From NCBI RefSeq assembly GCF_018614055.1, contig NZ_JAGGPB010000001.1, forward strand, positions 186,001 to 250,000: 64,000 bases of DNA. Reading direction: 5' to 3'. The stretch is from Streptomyces sp. ISL-98. Lineage in GTDB: Bacteria; Actinomycetota; Actinomycetes; Streptomycetales; Streptomycetaceae. This document shows positions 1 to 11,930 of the stretch, piece after piece; position 1 is the first letter of the stretch; every line of letters starts with the position of its first letter. Position numbers and translations under genes: made by a program. The notes under the pieces are model-generated. The model saw only the letters and a list, made by a program, of their open reading frames with translations, did no database searches and was not told the DNA's origin.

Positions 1-2645
1 AGTCCGGACAGGACCGAGATGAGCTTCGAGATGTCCTCGAAGTGCAGACCCGTGGTGGGCTCGTCCAGGACGTACACCGTGCGCCCCGTGGACCGCTTCT
101 GGAGCTCCGAGGCGAGCTTCACGCGCTGCGCCTCACCGCCCGACAGCGTCGGCGCGGACTGACCGAGCCGGACGTAACCGAGACCCACCTCGGTGAGCGT
201 CCTCAGGTGACGGGCGATCGTCGGTACGGCCTCGAAGAAGGCCAGGGCCTCCTCGATCGGCATGTCCAGCACCTCGGCGATGGACTTGCCCTTGTAGTGG
301 ACTTCCAGGGTTTCCCGGTTGTAGCGCGCCCCGTGGCAGACCTCGCACGGGACGTACACGTCCGGCAGGAAGTTCATCTCGATCTTGATGGTGCCGTCGC
401 CCGAGCAGTTCTCGCAGCGGCCGCCCTTGACGTTGAAGGAGAAGCGGCCCGGCAGATAGCCGCGCACCTTCGCCTCCATCGTCTCCGCGAACAGCTTCCG
501 CACGTTGTCGAAGACGCCGGTGTACGTCGCCGGGTTCGACCGGGGCGTGCGTCCGATCGGCGACTGGTCGACATGGACCACCTTGTCGACGAGGTCGTCG
601 CCGTCCACCCTCGTGTGCCGCCCCGGCACCGTGCGGGCGCCGTTCAGTTCGCGCGCAAGGTGGGTGTAGAGAATGTCGTTGACCAGCGTCGACTTTCCGG
701 ACCCGGAGACGCCGGTGACGGCCGTCAGGACGCCGAGCGGGAACGACACGTCGATGTCTTGCAGGTTGTTCTCGCGGGCGCCGTGGACGGTCAGCCGCCG
801 CGTGGGGTCTATCGGGCGCCGGATGTCCGGCATGGCGATGGCCCGCTTGCCGACCAGGTACTGACCGGTGATCGACTCGTCGTTGTCCAGCAGCTCCTTG
901 AGGGAACCGCTGTGCACGACCCTGCCGCCGTGCTCGCCCGCACCAGGGCCGATGTCGACGACCCAGTCGGCCACCTTGATGGTGTCCTCGTCGTGCTCGA
1001 CGACGATCAGGGTGTTGCCCATGTCGCGCAGCCGGACCAGCGTCTCGATGAGGCGGTGGTTGTCGCGCTGGTGCAGGCCGATGGACGGCTCGTCCAGGAC
1101 GTACAGCACGCCGACGAGGCCGGAGCCGATCTGGGTGGCGAGCCGGATGCGCTGCGCCTCGCCGCCGGACAGGGTGCCGGCCGCGCGGTTGAGCGACAGA
1201 TAGTCGAGGCCGACGTCGACGAGGAACCTCAGCCGCTCGTTGACCTCCTTGAGCACGCGCTCGGCGATCTTCTTGTCACGGGCGTTCAGCGTCAGCCGGC
1301 CCAGGAACTCGGCGCATTCGCTGATCGACATGGCGGCGACCTCGGCGATGGACTTCTCCATGACCGTGACCGCGAGGACCAGAGGCTTCAGGCGTGTGCC
1401 GCTGCAGGTCGGGCAGTGCACCTCGCGCATGTAGCCCTCGAAGCGCTCCCGGCTGGAGTCGCTCTCGGCCTCGGAGTGCCGGCGCTTGACGAACGGCACG
1501 GCGCCCTCGAAGGACGTGGTGTACGCCCGCTCGCGCCCGTACCTGTTCCGGTAGCGGACCTCGATCTGAGTCTTGTGGCCGTGCAGCAGGGCCTTCTTCG
1601 CGCGCTGCGGCAGGCCCGCCCACGGGATGTCCGTACGGAAGCCGAGGGCGTCGGCGAGGGCGCCGACCAGGCGTGCGAAGTAGTCCTTGGTATGCCCGTG
1701 GGACCACGGGTTGATCGCGCCCTCGTCGAGGGACTTCTCCTCGTCGGGGACGATCAGGTCCGGGTCCACCTCCATGCGCGTGCCGATGCCCGTGCAGTCC
1801 GGGCAGGCGCCGAAGGGCGAGTTGAAGGAGAAGGAGCGGGGCTCCAGCTCCTCGAACGACAGGTCGTCGTACGTGCAGTAGAGGTGCTCGGAGTACATCC
1901 GCTCACGCTCGGGGTCGTCGGCGGGGAGGTCGACGAAGTCGAGGATGACCATGCCACCGGCCAGCCCGAGGGCGGTCTCCACCGAGTCGGTGAGCCTGCG
2001 CTTGGCGCTGTCCTTCACCGTCAGGCGGTCGATGACCACCTCGATGGTGTGCTTCTCCTGCTTCTTGAGCTTGGGCGGCTCGCTCAGCTGGATGGTCTCG
2101 CCGTCCACCCGCGCACGGCTGTAGCCCTTGGTCTGGAGATCGGCGAAGAGGTCGACAAACTCGCCCTTGCGCTCACGCACGAGCGGCGACAGGACCTGGA
2201 AACGGCTGCCCTCGGGCAGCTCGAGCACCTTGTCGACGATGGCCTGCGGCGACTGGCGCGCGATGGGCCGGCCGCACTCGGGACAGTGCGGCTTGCCGAT
2301 ACGGGCGAACAGCAGTCGGAGGTAGTCGTAGACCTCGGTGATGGTGCCGACCGTGGACCGGGGGTTGCGCGAGGTCGACTTCTGGTCGATGGAGACCGCG
2401 GGCGACAGGCCCTCGATGAAGTCCACATCGGGCTTGTCCATCTGGCCCAGGAACTGCCGGGCGTAGGAGGAGAGCGACTCGACGTACCGGCGCTGCCCCT
2501 CGGCGAAGATCGTGTCGAACGCGAGGGAGGACTTGCCCGACCCCGACAGCCCGGTGAACACGATGAGGGAGTCACGCGGGAGGTCGAGCGAGACGTTCTT
2601 GAGATTGTGCTCGCGAGCGCCACGAACGATGAGACGGTCGGCCAC
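1..2645 (-). CDS. uvrA: UvrA, excinuclease ABC subunit A (C-terminus cut by window edge)
   Basis: DNA damage-recognition ATPase of nucleotide excision repair, which loads UvrB on lesions. The GTG start at 2645 gives [18 protein letters not shown], the classic UvrA N-terminus, with AAAGGTG about 9 nt upstream. About 881 codons are visible. They hold the first Walker A (GLSGSGKSS), CxxC zinc-binding pairs (CPECGRP, CPDCTG), a first ABC signature ([12 protein letters not shown]), a second Walker A ([10 protein letters not shown]), the second zinc module (CENCSGDG ... CEVC), and a second signature followed by [10 protein letters not shown]. Streptomyces UvrA is about 1,000 residues, so roughly the last 100-130 lie outside the window. 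The gene diverges from the gene at 2835. I saw no clear actinobacterial LexA box in the 189-bp gap. Identification is secure. Confidence 0.98.
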   Translation of the reverse strand, partial: MADRLIVRGAREHNLKNVSLDLPRDSLIVFTGLSGSGKSSLAFDTIFAEGQRRYVESLSSYARQFLGQMDKPDVDFIEGLSPAVSIDQKSTSRNPRSTVGTITEVYDYLRLLFARIGKPHCPECGRPIARQSPQAIVDKVLELPEGSRFQVLSPLVRERKGEFVDLFADLQTKGYSRARVDGETIQLSEPPKLKKQEKHTIEVVIDRLTVKDSAKRRLTDSVETALGLAGGMVILDFVDLPADDPERERMYSEHLYCTYDDLSFEELEPRSFSFNSPFGACPDCTGIGTRMEVDPDLIVPDEEKSLDEGAINPWSHGHTKDYFARLVGALADALGFRTDIPWAGLPQRAKKALLHGHKTQIEVRYRNRYGRERAYTTSFEGAVPFVKRRHSEAESDSSRERFEGYMREVHCPTCSGTRLKPLVLAVTVMEKSIAEVAAMSISECAEFLGRLTLNARDKKIAERVLKEVNERLRFLVDVGLDYLSLNRAAGTLSGGEAQRIRLATQIGSGLVGVLYVLDEPSIGLHQRDNHRLIETLVRLRDMGNTLIVVEHDEDTIKVADWVVDIGPGAGEHGGRVVHSGSLKELLDNDESITGQYLVGKRAIAMPDIRRPIDPTRRLTVHGARENNLQDIDVSFPLGVLTAVTGVSGSGKSTLVNDILYTHLARELNGARTVPGRHTRVDGDDLVDKVVHVDQSPIGRTPRSNPATYTGVFDNVRKLFAETMEAKVRGYLPGRFSFNVKGGRCENCSGDGTIKIEMNFLPDVYVPCEVCHGARYNRETLEVHYKGKSIAEVLDMPIEEALAFFEAVPTIARHLRTLTEVGLGYVRLGQSAPTLSGGEAQRVKLASELQKRSTGRTVYVLDEPTTGLHFEDISKLISVLSG

Positions 2646-2834
2646 GCCGGTCCGCACCTTTCTTGTAGAGAGGCAGAGTGGACAGAGCCCCCGGTTCTTC
2701 AGACTACGGGGGTAACCACACCGATCTTGTATGGATTCCTGGATGCCTCTGACGAGCGTATAGCACGTGCATTCGATTTACGGCCATCACCAAACGGCTT
2801 CACCCGATCGAGTGGCCGGACTATCGTCGGGCCC

Positions 2835-3521
2835 ATGAACGATCACGTGCGCGACCTGGCCTCTGTACGCGAAGCAACCGACCGGCTCCTCGCTGCGACG
2901 GGCAAACTGGACAACGCCGCTGTGGCGCAACCGTCACTGCTCCCCGGCTGGACCCGCGGTCATGTACTGGCCCATCTCGCCCGTAACGCGGACGCTCTCG
3001 TGAACGTCCTGACCGGCCTGCCCATGTACGCGAGCGCCGAAGCCCGCAACGCCGACATCGAGCGCGACGCCCCCCGCCCGCTCGCCATACAGCTGGACGA
3101 CGTACGCGACAGCGCGGCCCGCTTCCAGGAGGCCGCCGCTTCCCCCGCCGACTGGAACCGTACGGTCGCCCTGCGCAACGGCGTGACGGACTCGGCGTCC
3201 CGCATCCCCTTCCGCCGCCTGATCGAGGTCGAGCTGCACCATGTCGACCTGGGCATCGGCTACGAACTGGAAGACCTGCCGGAGGACTTCACGGGGCGCG
3301 AGATCGCGTTCCTCACCGACCGCTTCGCCGGAAACCCCGACGTGCCCGCGACACTGCTGACGGCCACCGACGGACAGCAGTGGCGCACGGGCCGCGCGGA
3401 GGGCGACCCCGTGTCGGTCACCGGCTCCGCTCCCGACCTGCTGGGGTGGCTCGCGGGCCGCCGTAACGGCGCCGGGCTCGAAACCGCCGGAGCCCCGCTG
3501 CCCGTGCTGCCGCCGCTATAG
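2835..3521 (+). CDS. Maleylpyruvate isomerase family protein (DinB-like, mycothiol-dependent type)
   Basis: 228 residues beginning MNDHVRDLASVREATDRLL. The N-terminal four-helix half has the MDMPI/DinB pattern: LPGWTRGHVLAHLARNADAL supplies the first metal-ligand His, and ELHHVDLG near residues 135-142 supplies the Glu/His pair. Characterised members are zinc enzymes that use mycothiol, for example in gentisate catabolism. No aromatic-degradation genes are nearby, so the real substrate may be a different thiol adduct. TATCGT sits 7 nt before the ATG, as in a leaderless -10 element, and there is no strong ribosome site. The next gene starts 9 bp after the stop, so the two are probably co-transcribed. 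Confidence 0.85.
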   Translation: MNDHVRDLASVREATDRLLAATGKLDNAAVAQPSLLPGWTRGHVLAHLARNADALVNVLTGLPMYASAEARNADIERDAPRPLAIQLDDVRDSAARFQEAAASPADWNRTVALRNGVTDSASRIPFRRLIEVELHHVDLGIGYELEDLPEDFTGREIAFLTDRFAGNPDVPATLLTATDGQQWRTGRAEGDPVSVTGSAPDLLGWLAGRRNGAGLETAGAPLPVLPPL

Positions 3522-3530
3522 GCTGAACCC

Positions 3531-4187
3531 ATGACGTACAGCGGAGCGGTGAAGGTCGGCGGTCCTGCGGCGGTGCACGAGCTCACGGACCTGATGATCT
3601 CCAAGGTCGCGGTCGGGTCCATGGACAACAACGCCTACCTCCTGCGCTGCCGGGACACCGGCGAGCAGCTTCTGATCGACGCGGCCGCCGAGCCGCAGAC
3701 CCTGCTCCGGCTGATCGGCGCCGACGGCATCAGGTCCGTCGTCACCACCCATCGCCACGGCGACCACTGGCAGGCCCTTGCCGAGGTCGTCGAGGCGACC
3801 GGGGCCCGTACGTACGCGGGCAAGTACGACGCCGCGGGGATCCCCGTCCCGACCGATGTCCTGCTGGAGGAAGGCGACACCCTCCAGGTCGGGCACGTCA
3901 CCCTCTCCGCGGTCCACCTGGTCGGCCACACTCCCGGCTCCATCGCCCTCGTCTACGACGACCCGCACGGGCCCCCGCACGCCTTCACCGGGGACTGCCT
4001 TTTCCCGGGCGGGGTGGGCAACACGTGGAAGGACCCGAAGGCCTTCGCGAGCCTGATCGACGACGTCGAGAAGAAGCTCTTCGACCGGCTGCCCGACGAG
4101 ACCTGGATCTATCCGGGGCACGGTCACGACACCACCCTCGGCAATGAGCGCCCACACCTGCCGGAGTGGCGCGAACGCGGCTGGTAG
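3531..4187 (+). CDS. Metallo-beta-lactamase-fold hydrolase (glyoxalase II-like)
   Basis: 218 residues. It carries the metal-binding signature THRHGDHW (residues about 66-73), a further histidine in HLVGHTPGS, the bridging aspartate in FTGDCLFPGG, and a late histidine in YPGHGHDTTLG, so both zinc sites are complete. The family hydrolyses thioesters such as glutathione or mycothiol adducts. Following a mycothiol-type isomerase by 9 bp suggests a shared thiol-detoxification role, which is inference. TAGGCT lies 6 nt before the ATG and could be a leaderless -10 element overlapping the upstream stop. Confidence 0.9.
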   Translation: MTYSGAVKVGGPAAVHELTDLMISKVAVGSMDNNAYLLRCRDTGEQLLIDAAAEPQTLLRLIGADGIRSVVTTHRHGDHWQALAEVVEATGARTYAGKYDAAGIPVPTDVLLEEGDTLQVGHVTLSAVHLVGHTPGSIALVYDDPHGPPHAFTGDCLFPGGVGNTWKDPKAFASLIDDVEKKLFDRLPDETWIYPGHGHDTTLGNERPHLPEWRERGW

Positions 4188-4284
4188 GCCGGGTCCCCCA
4201 TCGGGTGACGTGCGCCCCTGCCGGCCGCTCCGACTGCTTCCGTACGCCCCGTAACCGCCGGTAGGGGCGGGTAGTTGTGGCGGC

Positions 4285-5586
4285 ATGCGTGATCAACCAC
4301 CTCCCTCCATGGCCCGCCTCGCCACCGCCTCGCTCGCCGGAACGGCAATCGAGTTCTACGACTTCTTCGTCTACGGGACAGCCGCCGCGCTCGTCCTCGG
4401 GCCGCTCTTCTTCCCGACGTTTTCACCACTCGCGGGGACGCTCGCGGCCTTCGGCACGTTCGGAGTCGGCTTCATTTCACGGCCGCTCGGATCTGTCATC
4501 TTCGGACACATCGGCGACCGTTACGGTCGCCGTCCTGTCCTTTTCGCCTCACTGTTGCTCACCGGAATCGCGACCGTCGCGGTCGGCTGCGTACCGACGT
4601 ACGGATCGATCGGCGTGGCAGCGCCTGTACTCCTGCTGGTGCTGCGCTTTCTCCAGGGCCTGGGACTGGGCGGCGAGTGGGGCGGCGCCGTGCTGTTGAC
4701 CGCAGAGCACGCCCCTGCCGACCGGCGCGCGCTGTGGGCCAGTTTCCCGCAGGTCGGCCCCGCCGTCGGCTTCCTGCTCGCCAACGGCGTGATGCTCGCC
4801 CTCTCGGCCGGCCTGACCGACGCGCAGTTCGCGGCGTGGGGATGGCGCGTGCCGTTCTGGGCGGCGGGCCTGCTGGCGGCCGGCGGACTGCTGCTGCGTA
4901 CGTCCCTGTCGGAGACGCCGCAGTTCAAGGAACTCGCCGCCACGGGCGAGCGCGCGAGTGTGCCGCTCGCCGAGGTCGTACGGGGGCACTGGCGGCTGGT
5001 CCTGCTGACGGCCGGTGCCCTAGCGGTCGGCTACGCCGTCTTCTACGCCGTGACGACCTGGTCCCTCGCGTACGCGACAGAGCGGCTCGGTGTCAGCCGT
5101 ACGGTGATGCTCACCTGCATCATGGCGGCCGTGGCGATCAAGGGCGCGGTGACACCGTTCGCCGCGATGCTCGGTGACCGCTACGGGCGCAAGCCGTTGT
5201 GCCTGTTGGGCTGCGCGGCGACCGCGTTGTGGATGTTCCCGATGATCGCGCTGCTGCAGACCGCCGAGCCGCTGCTGATGTTCCTCGGCTTCCTGGGCGC
5301 GATGCTGGCGTTCATCACCATGTTCGCGGTGGTGGCCGCGTATCTGCCGGAGCTGTACGAGCCGAGGGTGCGCTGCACGGGCGCGGCCGTCGGCTACAAC
5401 CTGGCGGGGGTGCTGGGCGGGGCGCTGACCCCGCTCGTCGCGACAGCGGTGGCACGCGGCGACGGGCCGCCGTGGGGTGTCGCCGCGTATCTGACCGCGA
5501 TCGCGCTGCTCAGCCTGGGGTGTTTCGCGCTGCTGCCGGAGACGAGGCCGGTGCCTGCGGCGACGCCGGAGGCCGCGACGGCCTGA
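4285..5586 (+). CDS. MFS transporter, metabolite:H+ symporter (MHS) family
   Basis: 433 residues with about 12 hydrophobic segments. The N-terminus GTAIEFYDFFVYGTAAAL and the loop GHIGDRYGRRPVL are typical of the MHS branch (ShiA, ProP, KgtP), as is RFLQGLGLGGEWGGAV. The second DRYGRK loop near residue 305 marks the start of the second six-helix half. Expected to import a carboxylate or similar small acid with protons; the substrate cannot be read from sequence. It converges on terC, with 96 bp between the stops. Confidence 0.93.
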   Translation: MRDQPPPSMARLATASLAGTAIEFYDFFVYGTAAALVLGPLFFPTFSPLAGTLAAFGTFGVGFISRPLGSVIFGHIGDRYGRRPVLFASLLLTGIATVAVGCVPTYGSIGVAAPVLLLVLRFLQGLGLGGEWGGAVLLTAEHAPADRRALWASFPQVGPAVGFLLANGVMLALSAGLTDAQFAAWGWRVPFWAAGLLAAGGLLLRTSLSETPQFKELAATGERASVPLAEVVRGHWRLVLLTAGALAVGYAVFYAVTTWSLAYATERLGVSRTVMLTCIMAAVAIKGAVTPFAAMLGDRYGRKPLCLLGCAATALWMFPMIALLQTAEPLLMFLGFLGAMLAFITMFAVVAAYLPELYEPRVRCTGAAVGYNLAGVLGGALTPLVATAVARGDGPPWGVAAYLTAIALLSLGCFALLPETRPVPAATPEAATA

Positions 5587-5682
5587 AGCTGCGGGACCGC
5601 ACAGGCTGCGGCCGTACAAGCAGAACACCGGCCGACGCGGACGGAATTGCTCCGCTCGCGCCGACCGGTGCCGGAAGTGCGG

Positions 5683-6702
5683 TCAGGACTCGACGCTCTC
5701 CTTGTCGGCGGTCTTGTCAGCCGCCTCGGCTGCCTCCGCCGCCTCCGCTGCCTCGCGCTGTTCCGTCTTCTTGTTGGCGATGAGGCTGGTGATCGTGGTG
5801 ACGATCAGCACGCCGCAGATGACCGCCAGCGAGAAGGGGATGGAGATCTCGGGGACGTGCACCCCGGACTCGTGCAGAGCGTGGAGCACCAGCTTCACGC
5901 CGATGAAGCCCAGGATGACCGACAGGCCGTAACTCAAGTGGACCAGCTTCTTGAGCAGTCCGCCGATGAGGAAGTACAGCTGCCGCAGCCCCATGAGGGC
6001 AAAGGCGTTGGCGGTGAACACGATGTACGGGTCCTGCGTCAGGCCGAAGATCGCGGGGATCGAGTCCAGCGCGAAGAGCACATCGGTGGTGCCGATGGCG
6101 AGCATGACGACCATGAGCGGCGTCAGGATGCGCTTGCCGTTCCGCTGGATGAAGAGCTTGGTGTCGTAGTACCTGTCGGCGACACCGAAGCGGTTCTCGA
6201 TCGACTTGAGGAGGCGGTTCTCCTCGAACGCCTCTTCCTCCTCCTCGGCACGGGCCTCCTGGATGAGCTTCCAGGCGGTGTAGATCAGGAATGCGCCGAA
6301 GATGTAGAAGATCCACGAGAAGTTGGCGATGACCGCGGCGCCTGCCGCGATGAATATCGCTCGCAGGACCAGGGCGATCAGCACGCCGACGAGCAGGACT
6401 CGCTGCTGGAGGTGGGACGGCACCGAGAACTTCGCCATGATCAGGACGAAGACGAAGAGGTTGTCGACGCTGAGCGATTTCTCGGTGATGAAGCCGGCGA
6501 AGAACTCTCCGGATGCCTGGGCGGTGCCGAACACCAACAGGCCGAGCCCGAAGAGCGCGGCCAGGACGATCCAGACGACCGTCCAGGTTCCGGCTTCCTT
6601 GATCGACACGTCATGGGGCTTGCGCCCGATGAGGAAGTCGACAGCGATCAGGGCGGCCAGACCGAGAATGGTCAGCACCCAAAGGGTCAAAGAAACGTCC
6701 AC
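5683..6702 (-). CDS. terC: TerC family integral membrane protein (probable Mn2+ exporter)
   Basis: 339 residues with about nine membrane helices. It has the family's acidic motifs SLSVDNLFVFVLIMAKF (residues about 75-91) and GTTDVLFALDSIPAIFG (about 205-221), which are thought to handle the metal. A cytoplasmic EAEEEEEAFEE loop and an Ala/Glu-rich C-terminal tail (EAAEAAEAAEAA) follow family habit. TerC/Alx proteins export manganese or help metallate exported proteins. The start is GTG at 6702 with GGAGG 4 nt upstream. That ribosome site belongs to the switch of a yybP-ykoY manganese riboswitch, described separately, which independently supports the Mn assignment. TerD-type genes lie upstream on the same strand. 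Confidence 0.95.
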   Translation of the reverse strand: MDVSLTLWVLTILGLAALIAVDFLIGRKPHDVSIKEAGTWTVVWIVLAALFGLGLLVFGTAQASGEFFAGFITEKSLSVDNLFVFVLIMAKFSVPSHLQQRVLLVGVLIALVLRAIFIAAGAAVIANFSWIFYIFGAFLIYTAWKLIQEARAEEEEEAFEENRLLKSIENRFGVADRYYDTKLFIQRNGKRILTPLMVVMLAIGTTDVLFALDSIPAIFGLTQDPYIVFTANAFALMGLRQLYFLIGGLLKKLVHLSYGLSVILGFIGVKLVLHALHESGVHVPEISIPFSLAVICGVLIVTTITSLIANKKTEQREAAEAAEAAEAADKTADKESVES

Positions 6703-6706
6703 TGCG

Positions 6707-6862
6707 CCTCCGGCAGATAGCTACGGCAACTCGTTCAGCGTCGTCGCTGCCGGAGGTCTCTTCCACCCGAGCGCGGTTCACGCGCCCCTGGGCCGACGCC
6801 CCGGGACCGATGGCGGTCCGTATTGACGGGTACGTCGCAGTCGGGAGTACTCCCCTCCGCTC
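6707..6862 (-). promoter_or_regulatory. yybP-ykoY manganese riboswitch with translational expression platform, leader of terC
   Basis: Read on the minus strand, CGGAGG (6859-6854) runs into GGAGUA, giving the conserved GGGGAGUA loop. After about 95 nt comes GAAGAGACCUCCG (down to 6751). CGGAGG and CCUCCG form helix P1, and GGGGAGUA plus GAGACCU are the two conserved loops of the Mn-sensing yybP-ykoY family. The 3' P1 strand plus its extension, CCUCCGGCAG (6756-6747), is also perfectly complementary over 10 bp to CUGCCGGAGG (6716-6707), which contains the terC ribosome site. So P1 formation (Mn bound) and Shine-Dalgarno sequestration are mutually exclusive, predicting that Mn turns translation on. 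Confidence 0.88.
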
Positions 6863-6928
6863 CACACACGGTACAGGAATGGCCAAGAAAAGGTAAAGGA
6901 AAAGGTAAAGCACTCCCAAGAGTGCAGG

Positions 6929-8920
6929 TCAGCGTCCCAGTGAACGCCTCGCCGCAGCCACCTGTGCGAGCACCTGACGCACCACCTGGCTGCCCGCCGG
7001 CGGCAGTTGCGGCTCGTACGTCCACGCGTGGCCGACCCATGGGTCGGCCAGGTGGTCGTCGGGCACCGGAGTGACGCGGAGGAGCGCGCGCCACAGTGGG
7101 TCGAGCACCGGTCCGTACGCGCTCGCGTCCTCGCGGTCGGCGACCATCATGAGATGCACGCCCACGGACGGGCCCTCGTCCGCCAGGTAGCGCAGCTGGG
7201 TGACCGCGCGGTCGTCGAAGCCGTGCGGGAAGTCATTGACGATCAGGAGCTGCTCGGCCGTGTCCAGGTCGGGCGGAAGCGCGTCGGCGGCGCCGCCCCG
7301 GATGGCCATCTGGACCAGGTCCACCCGCTCCGTCAGCTTGGCCAGCACGGCGGTCACTCCCTGCACGCCGGCCGCGGGCGGCGCGGCGAGCACCCCGGAC
7401 TCGGTCAACGGGGCCAAAGCAAGCGCGCCCGAGCCGGCCGGGTCGATGACGTGGACCGTGAACTCGCCCGCCGGGTAGGCCGCCAGCAGGCGCGCGGCGT
7501 GCGCGACGGCGGTATCCATGGCGGCGCTGCGCAGCTGGTCGGACTCCATCATCAGGGCGGCCTCGGATCCGGACCGGCCGCTGTCGATCCACAGCCCGCG
7601 CTCCAGCGGCAGCCGTACCAGCATGGGGATGCGCAGGTCGGGGCTCTCGGGCAGATGCAGATCGCCGACGCGCAGCGCCATCGGGATCTCCATGGGGACC
7701 CGGTAGCCGTGCCATGCCGGGTTGCTCCAGGCGGCGAAGGCCGGCGGCAGGGCGGGCTCGACGACCTCGGCCTCGGCGACGAGTTGTGCCATGTCCCGCT
7801 CCAGGACCGCGCGGGCCTGATCGACGAGCTGGTCGTGCTTGGCACGGGCCGCCTCGCGGGCGGTGTCGCCCGCCGTGCCGATCCGGCTGCGCGGGTCGGA
7901 GAGGACCTTGTCGAGCTCCTGCTCCAGGCGGGATTCGGCGAAGTCCACCGCGCTGCGGTACGCCGCGGTGGTGCGGGCCAGGTCCTCGAACATGCCCCAC
8001 ACCTGGTTGTACAGGCGCTCTTCCATGGACCAGCCGGTCGCGTCGCCCGCGACGGGCTGCGGGGCCTGGCCCGGCGGGGCGGGTGGCGCGGTGGGGGGCG
8101 GCGGCGGGGGCGCGGTGGTCCGGCGGCGCGGGTGGGCGTAGTCGATGGGGCCTACGGAGGCCTGCGGAGGGGTGTCTTCCGAGGCATTCGGGGGTTCCGG
8201 GGCGTTCGGAGCTCCGGGCACCGGCGACGACGACGGGGTGGCGGACTGGGCGTCCCGCCCTGCGGTTCCGCCGACCGTCCGGTCCTGGGCGCCGGTCGTC
8301 CGGGAGGCTGTACGCCGCGTCCGGTCGTCGTCCGGGGTACGGGGCGGGGGCGCCGCGACGGAGCGGGCCATGCCGCTGCTGACGGCGTCCTGGATGGCGG
8401 CGGCGAGCTCGTGTGCCTGCGGGAGGCCCTGGTCGCCGAGCATCTCGGCGAGCCCGCCCGCGTAACCCTGACCGACCGCGCGCACCTTCCAGATGCCCTG
8501 ACGACGGTAGAGCTCCAATGCGACGACAGCGGACTCGCTTTCGAGCCCCGTGACGGTGTAGCTGGCGGCCTCGGAGCCGTCGAGTCCGGTGACAGAGACG
8601 AACGGGGCGGCGAGGGCGCCGAAGCGCGCCGGGCCGCCCACGCCCACAGGGAGGGCGAGCAGGACGCTCACCCGGTGCACGGAGTCGGGCAGGGCCCCGA
8701 GATCCACGGCGAGCCGGTGATCGGCTGCGGCCTGCTTGGACACTTCGAGCCCGGGGAGGTTCGGCGAGCCGGGGTGGGCGACCCACTCCGTGCCGCGTAC
8801 GGTGCCCTGCTCGTCGCCGAGCGTGGCACCGGCCACGATCGGCTTGCCGGCCGACACCCTGATCTCCAAACGGGCCTGGGGCAGCGGGTGGTTCTGCCCC
8901 CGGACCAGCTCGGCCGTCAT
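6929..8920 (-). CDS. TerD-domain protein with FtsK/SpoIIIE-like C-terminal domain
   Basis: 663 residues from the ATG at 8920 (MTAELVRGQNHPLPQARLEI), preceded by GGGGGAGA; starts further upstream lack a ribosome site. Residues about 1-180 are a TerD fold (LEIRVSAGKPIVAGATL ... VVALELYRRQGIWKVRAVGQGY). A Pro/Ser/Thr-rich linker (about 200-300) follows, then an alpha-helical stretch (about 310-390), then a region resembling the HerA/FtsK ATPase core with a Walker B-like strand LLIVNDFPHGFDD. I could not find a canonical Walker A, so this domain may be degenerate. It probably works with the TerD and TerC proteins of the cluster in envelope or chemical-stress responses. Confidence 0.85.
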   Translation of the reverse strand: MTAELVRGQNHPLPQARLEIRVSAGKPIVAGATLGDEQGTVRGTEWVAHPGSPNLPGLEVSKQAAADHRLAVDLGALPDSVHRVSVLLALPVGVGGPARFGALAAPFVSVTGLDGSEAASYTVTGLESESAVVALELYRRQGIWKVRAVGQGYAGGLAEMLGDQGLPQAHELAAAIQDAVSSGMARSVAAPPPRTPDDDRTRRTASRTTGAQDRTVGGTAGRDAQSATPSSSPVPGAPNAPEPPNASEDTPPQASVGPIDYAHPRRRTTAPPPPPPTAPPAPPGQAPQPVAGDATGWSMEERLYNQVWGMFEDLARTTAAYRSAVDFAESRLEQELDKVLSDPRSRIGTAGDTAREAARAKHDQLVDQARAVLERDMAQLVAEAEVVEPALPPAFAAWSNPAWHGYRVPMEIPMALRVGDLHLPESPDLRIPMLVRLPLERGLWIDSGRSGSEAALMMESDQLRSAAMDTAVAHAARLLAAYPAGEFTVHVIDPAGSGALALAPLTESGVLAAPPAAGVQGVTAVLAKLTERVDLVQMAIRGGAADALPPDLDTAEQLLIVNDFPHGFDDRAVTQLRYLADEGPSVGVHLMMVADREDASAYGPVLDPLWRALLRVTPVPDDHLADPWVGHAWTYEPQLPPAGSQVVRQVLAQVAAARRSLGR

Positions 8921-8936
8921 CGTGTGTCTCCCCCGT

Positions 8937-8973
8937 GTCGAATCAAGTGTCGGATCGAAAGTCGAATCAAGTG
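8937..8973. repeat. Short direct repeat between the two TerD genes
   Basis: GTCGAATCAAGTG occurs at 8937-8949 and again at 8961-8973, 24 bp apart, just upstream of the TerD-FtsK ATG. The spacing is close to two helical turns, so it could be a paired regulator site, but this is only inference. Confidence 0.4.
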
Positions 8974-9028
8974 ATGCAGCTCCCGGCGGCACGATGCCTC
9001 CGGGAGCTGCGCGTACTGAATGTCCTGC

Positions 9029-9607
9029 CTAGAGGTGCGGCAGGATCGACGGCATCAGGTCCTGGAAGGTGCGGCCGTTGGCCGGGTTACCGAGGGCCGT
9101 CATCTGCCAGCCGGTACCGGACCTGTGCACCTTGGCCATGATCTGGGCGGTGTACTGGCCGCCGCCGTCGAGCGTGTAGCGGGCCATTTCCTGGCCGTTG
9201 GTCTCGTCGACGATGCGGCAGAACGCGTTCTGCACTTCCTGGAACGTCTGGCCGGTGAAGGAGTTCACCGTGAAGACGATCTGGTCGATGTGGACCGGCA
9301 CGCGCTGGAGGTCGACGAGGATCGACTCGTCGTCGCCGCCCTGACCGGCGCCGCCGACCAGGTTGTCGCCGGTGTGCTTGACCGAGCCGTCGTCGCTGAC
9401 GAGGTGGCGGAAGAAGACGACGTCGACCGGCTGCTTGTCCGCGAAAAGCACCGCCGACGCGTCGAGGTCTACTTCTCGTGTGCGCGAGCCGAACAGACCG
9501 CGACGAGGCGCCGCCTGCCAGCCCAGCCCCATGCGCACAGCGGTCAGGGTTCCCCCGTCGCTCTTCTGCAGGCTGATGGCCTGACCCTTGGTCATGTTGA
9601 CCGTCAC
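9029..9607 (-). CDS. terD: TerD family calcium-binding stress protein
   Basis: 192 residues from the GTG at 9607 (VTVNMTKGQAISLQK), with GGAGAGGGG about 8 nt upstream. Typical TerD features are the N-terminal TKGQAISLQKSDGGTLT, the calcium-site strand SILVDLQRVPVHIDQIVF preceded by GGDDES, and the C-terminal GTGWQMTALGNPANGRTFQDL. The family binds Ca2+ and is linked to tellurite resistance, oxidative stress and, in Streptomyces, differentiation. It lies 108 bp upstream of the TerD-FtsK gene on the same strand. Confidence 0.95.
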   Translation of the reverse strand: MTVNMTKGQAISLQKSDGGTLTAVRMGLGWQAAPRRGLFGSRTREVDLDASAVLFADKQPVDVVFFRHLVSDDGSVKHTGDNLVGGAGQGGDDESILVDLQRVPVHIDQIVFTVNSFTGQTFQEVQNAFCRIVDETNGQEMARYTLDGGGQYTAQIMAKVHRSGTGWQMTALGNPANGRTFQDLMPSILPHL

Positions 9608-9740
9608 GCGCTGTCCCCTCTCCACAAACACAACCACCGCCCGTGTGTGCGGCTGCCCAGCACCCTACGCAGTCGTGCCGGGACTGCCACAGCCCAGGGG
9701 TAATTTGTGTCGGTCCTGAAACACACCAGGTGCCGCCCCG

Positions 9741-11870
<2,130 letters not shown>

Positions 11871-11930
11871 GCATCCACCGTACGACCAGGCACTGACACT
11901 CACGTGGCGATCACGGCGGATCAGCGACGG

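Noticed and set aside
42..2834. Long plus-strand frame over uvrA fused to the 2835 gene
   Set aside because: It is the antisense shadow of uvrA in high-GC DNA; only the part from 2835 has family similarity and a sensible start.
2646..2834. LexA/SOS operator between uvrA and the 2835 gene
   Set aside because: No GAAC-N4-GTTC type palindrome found here or upstream of uvrB.
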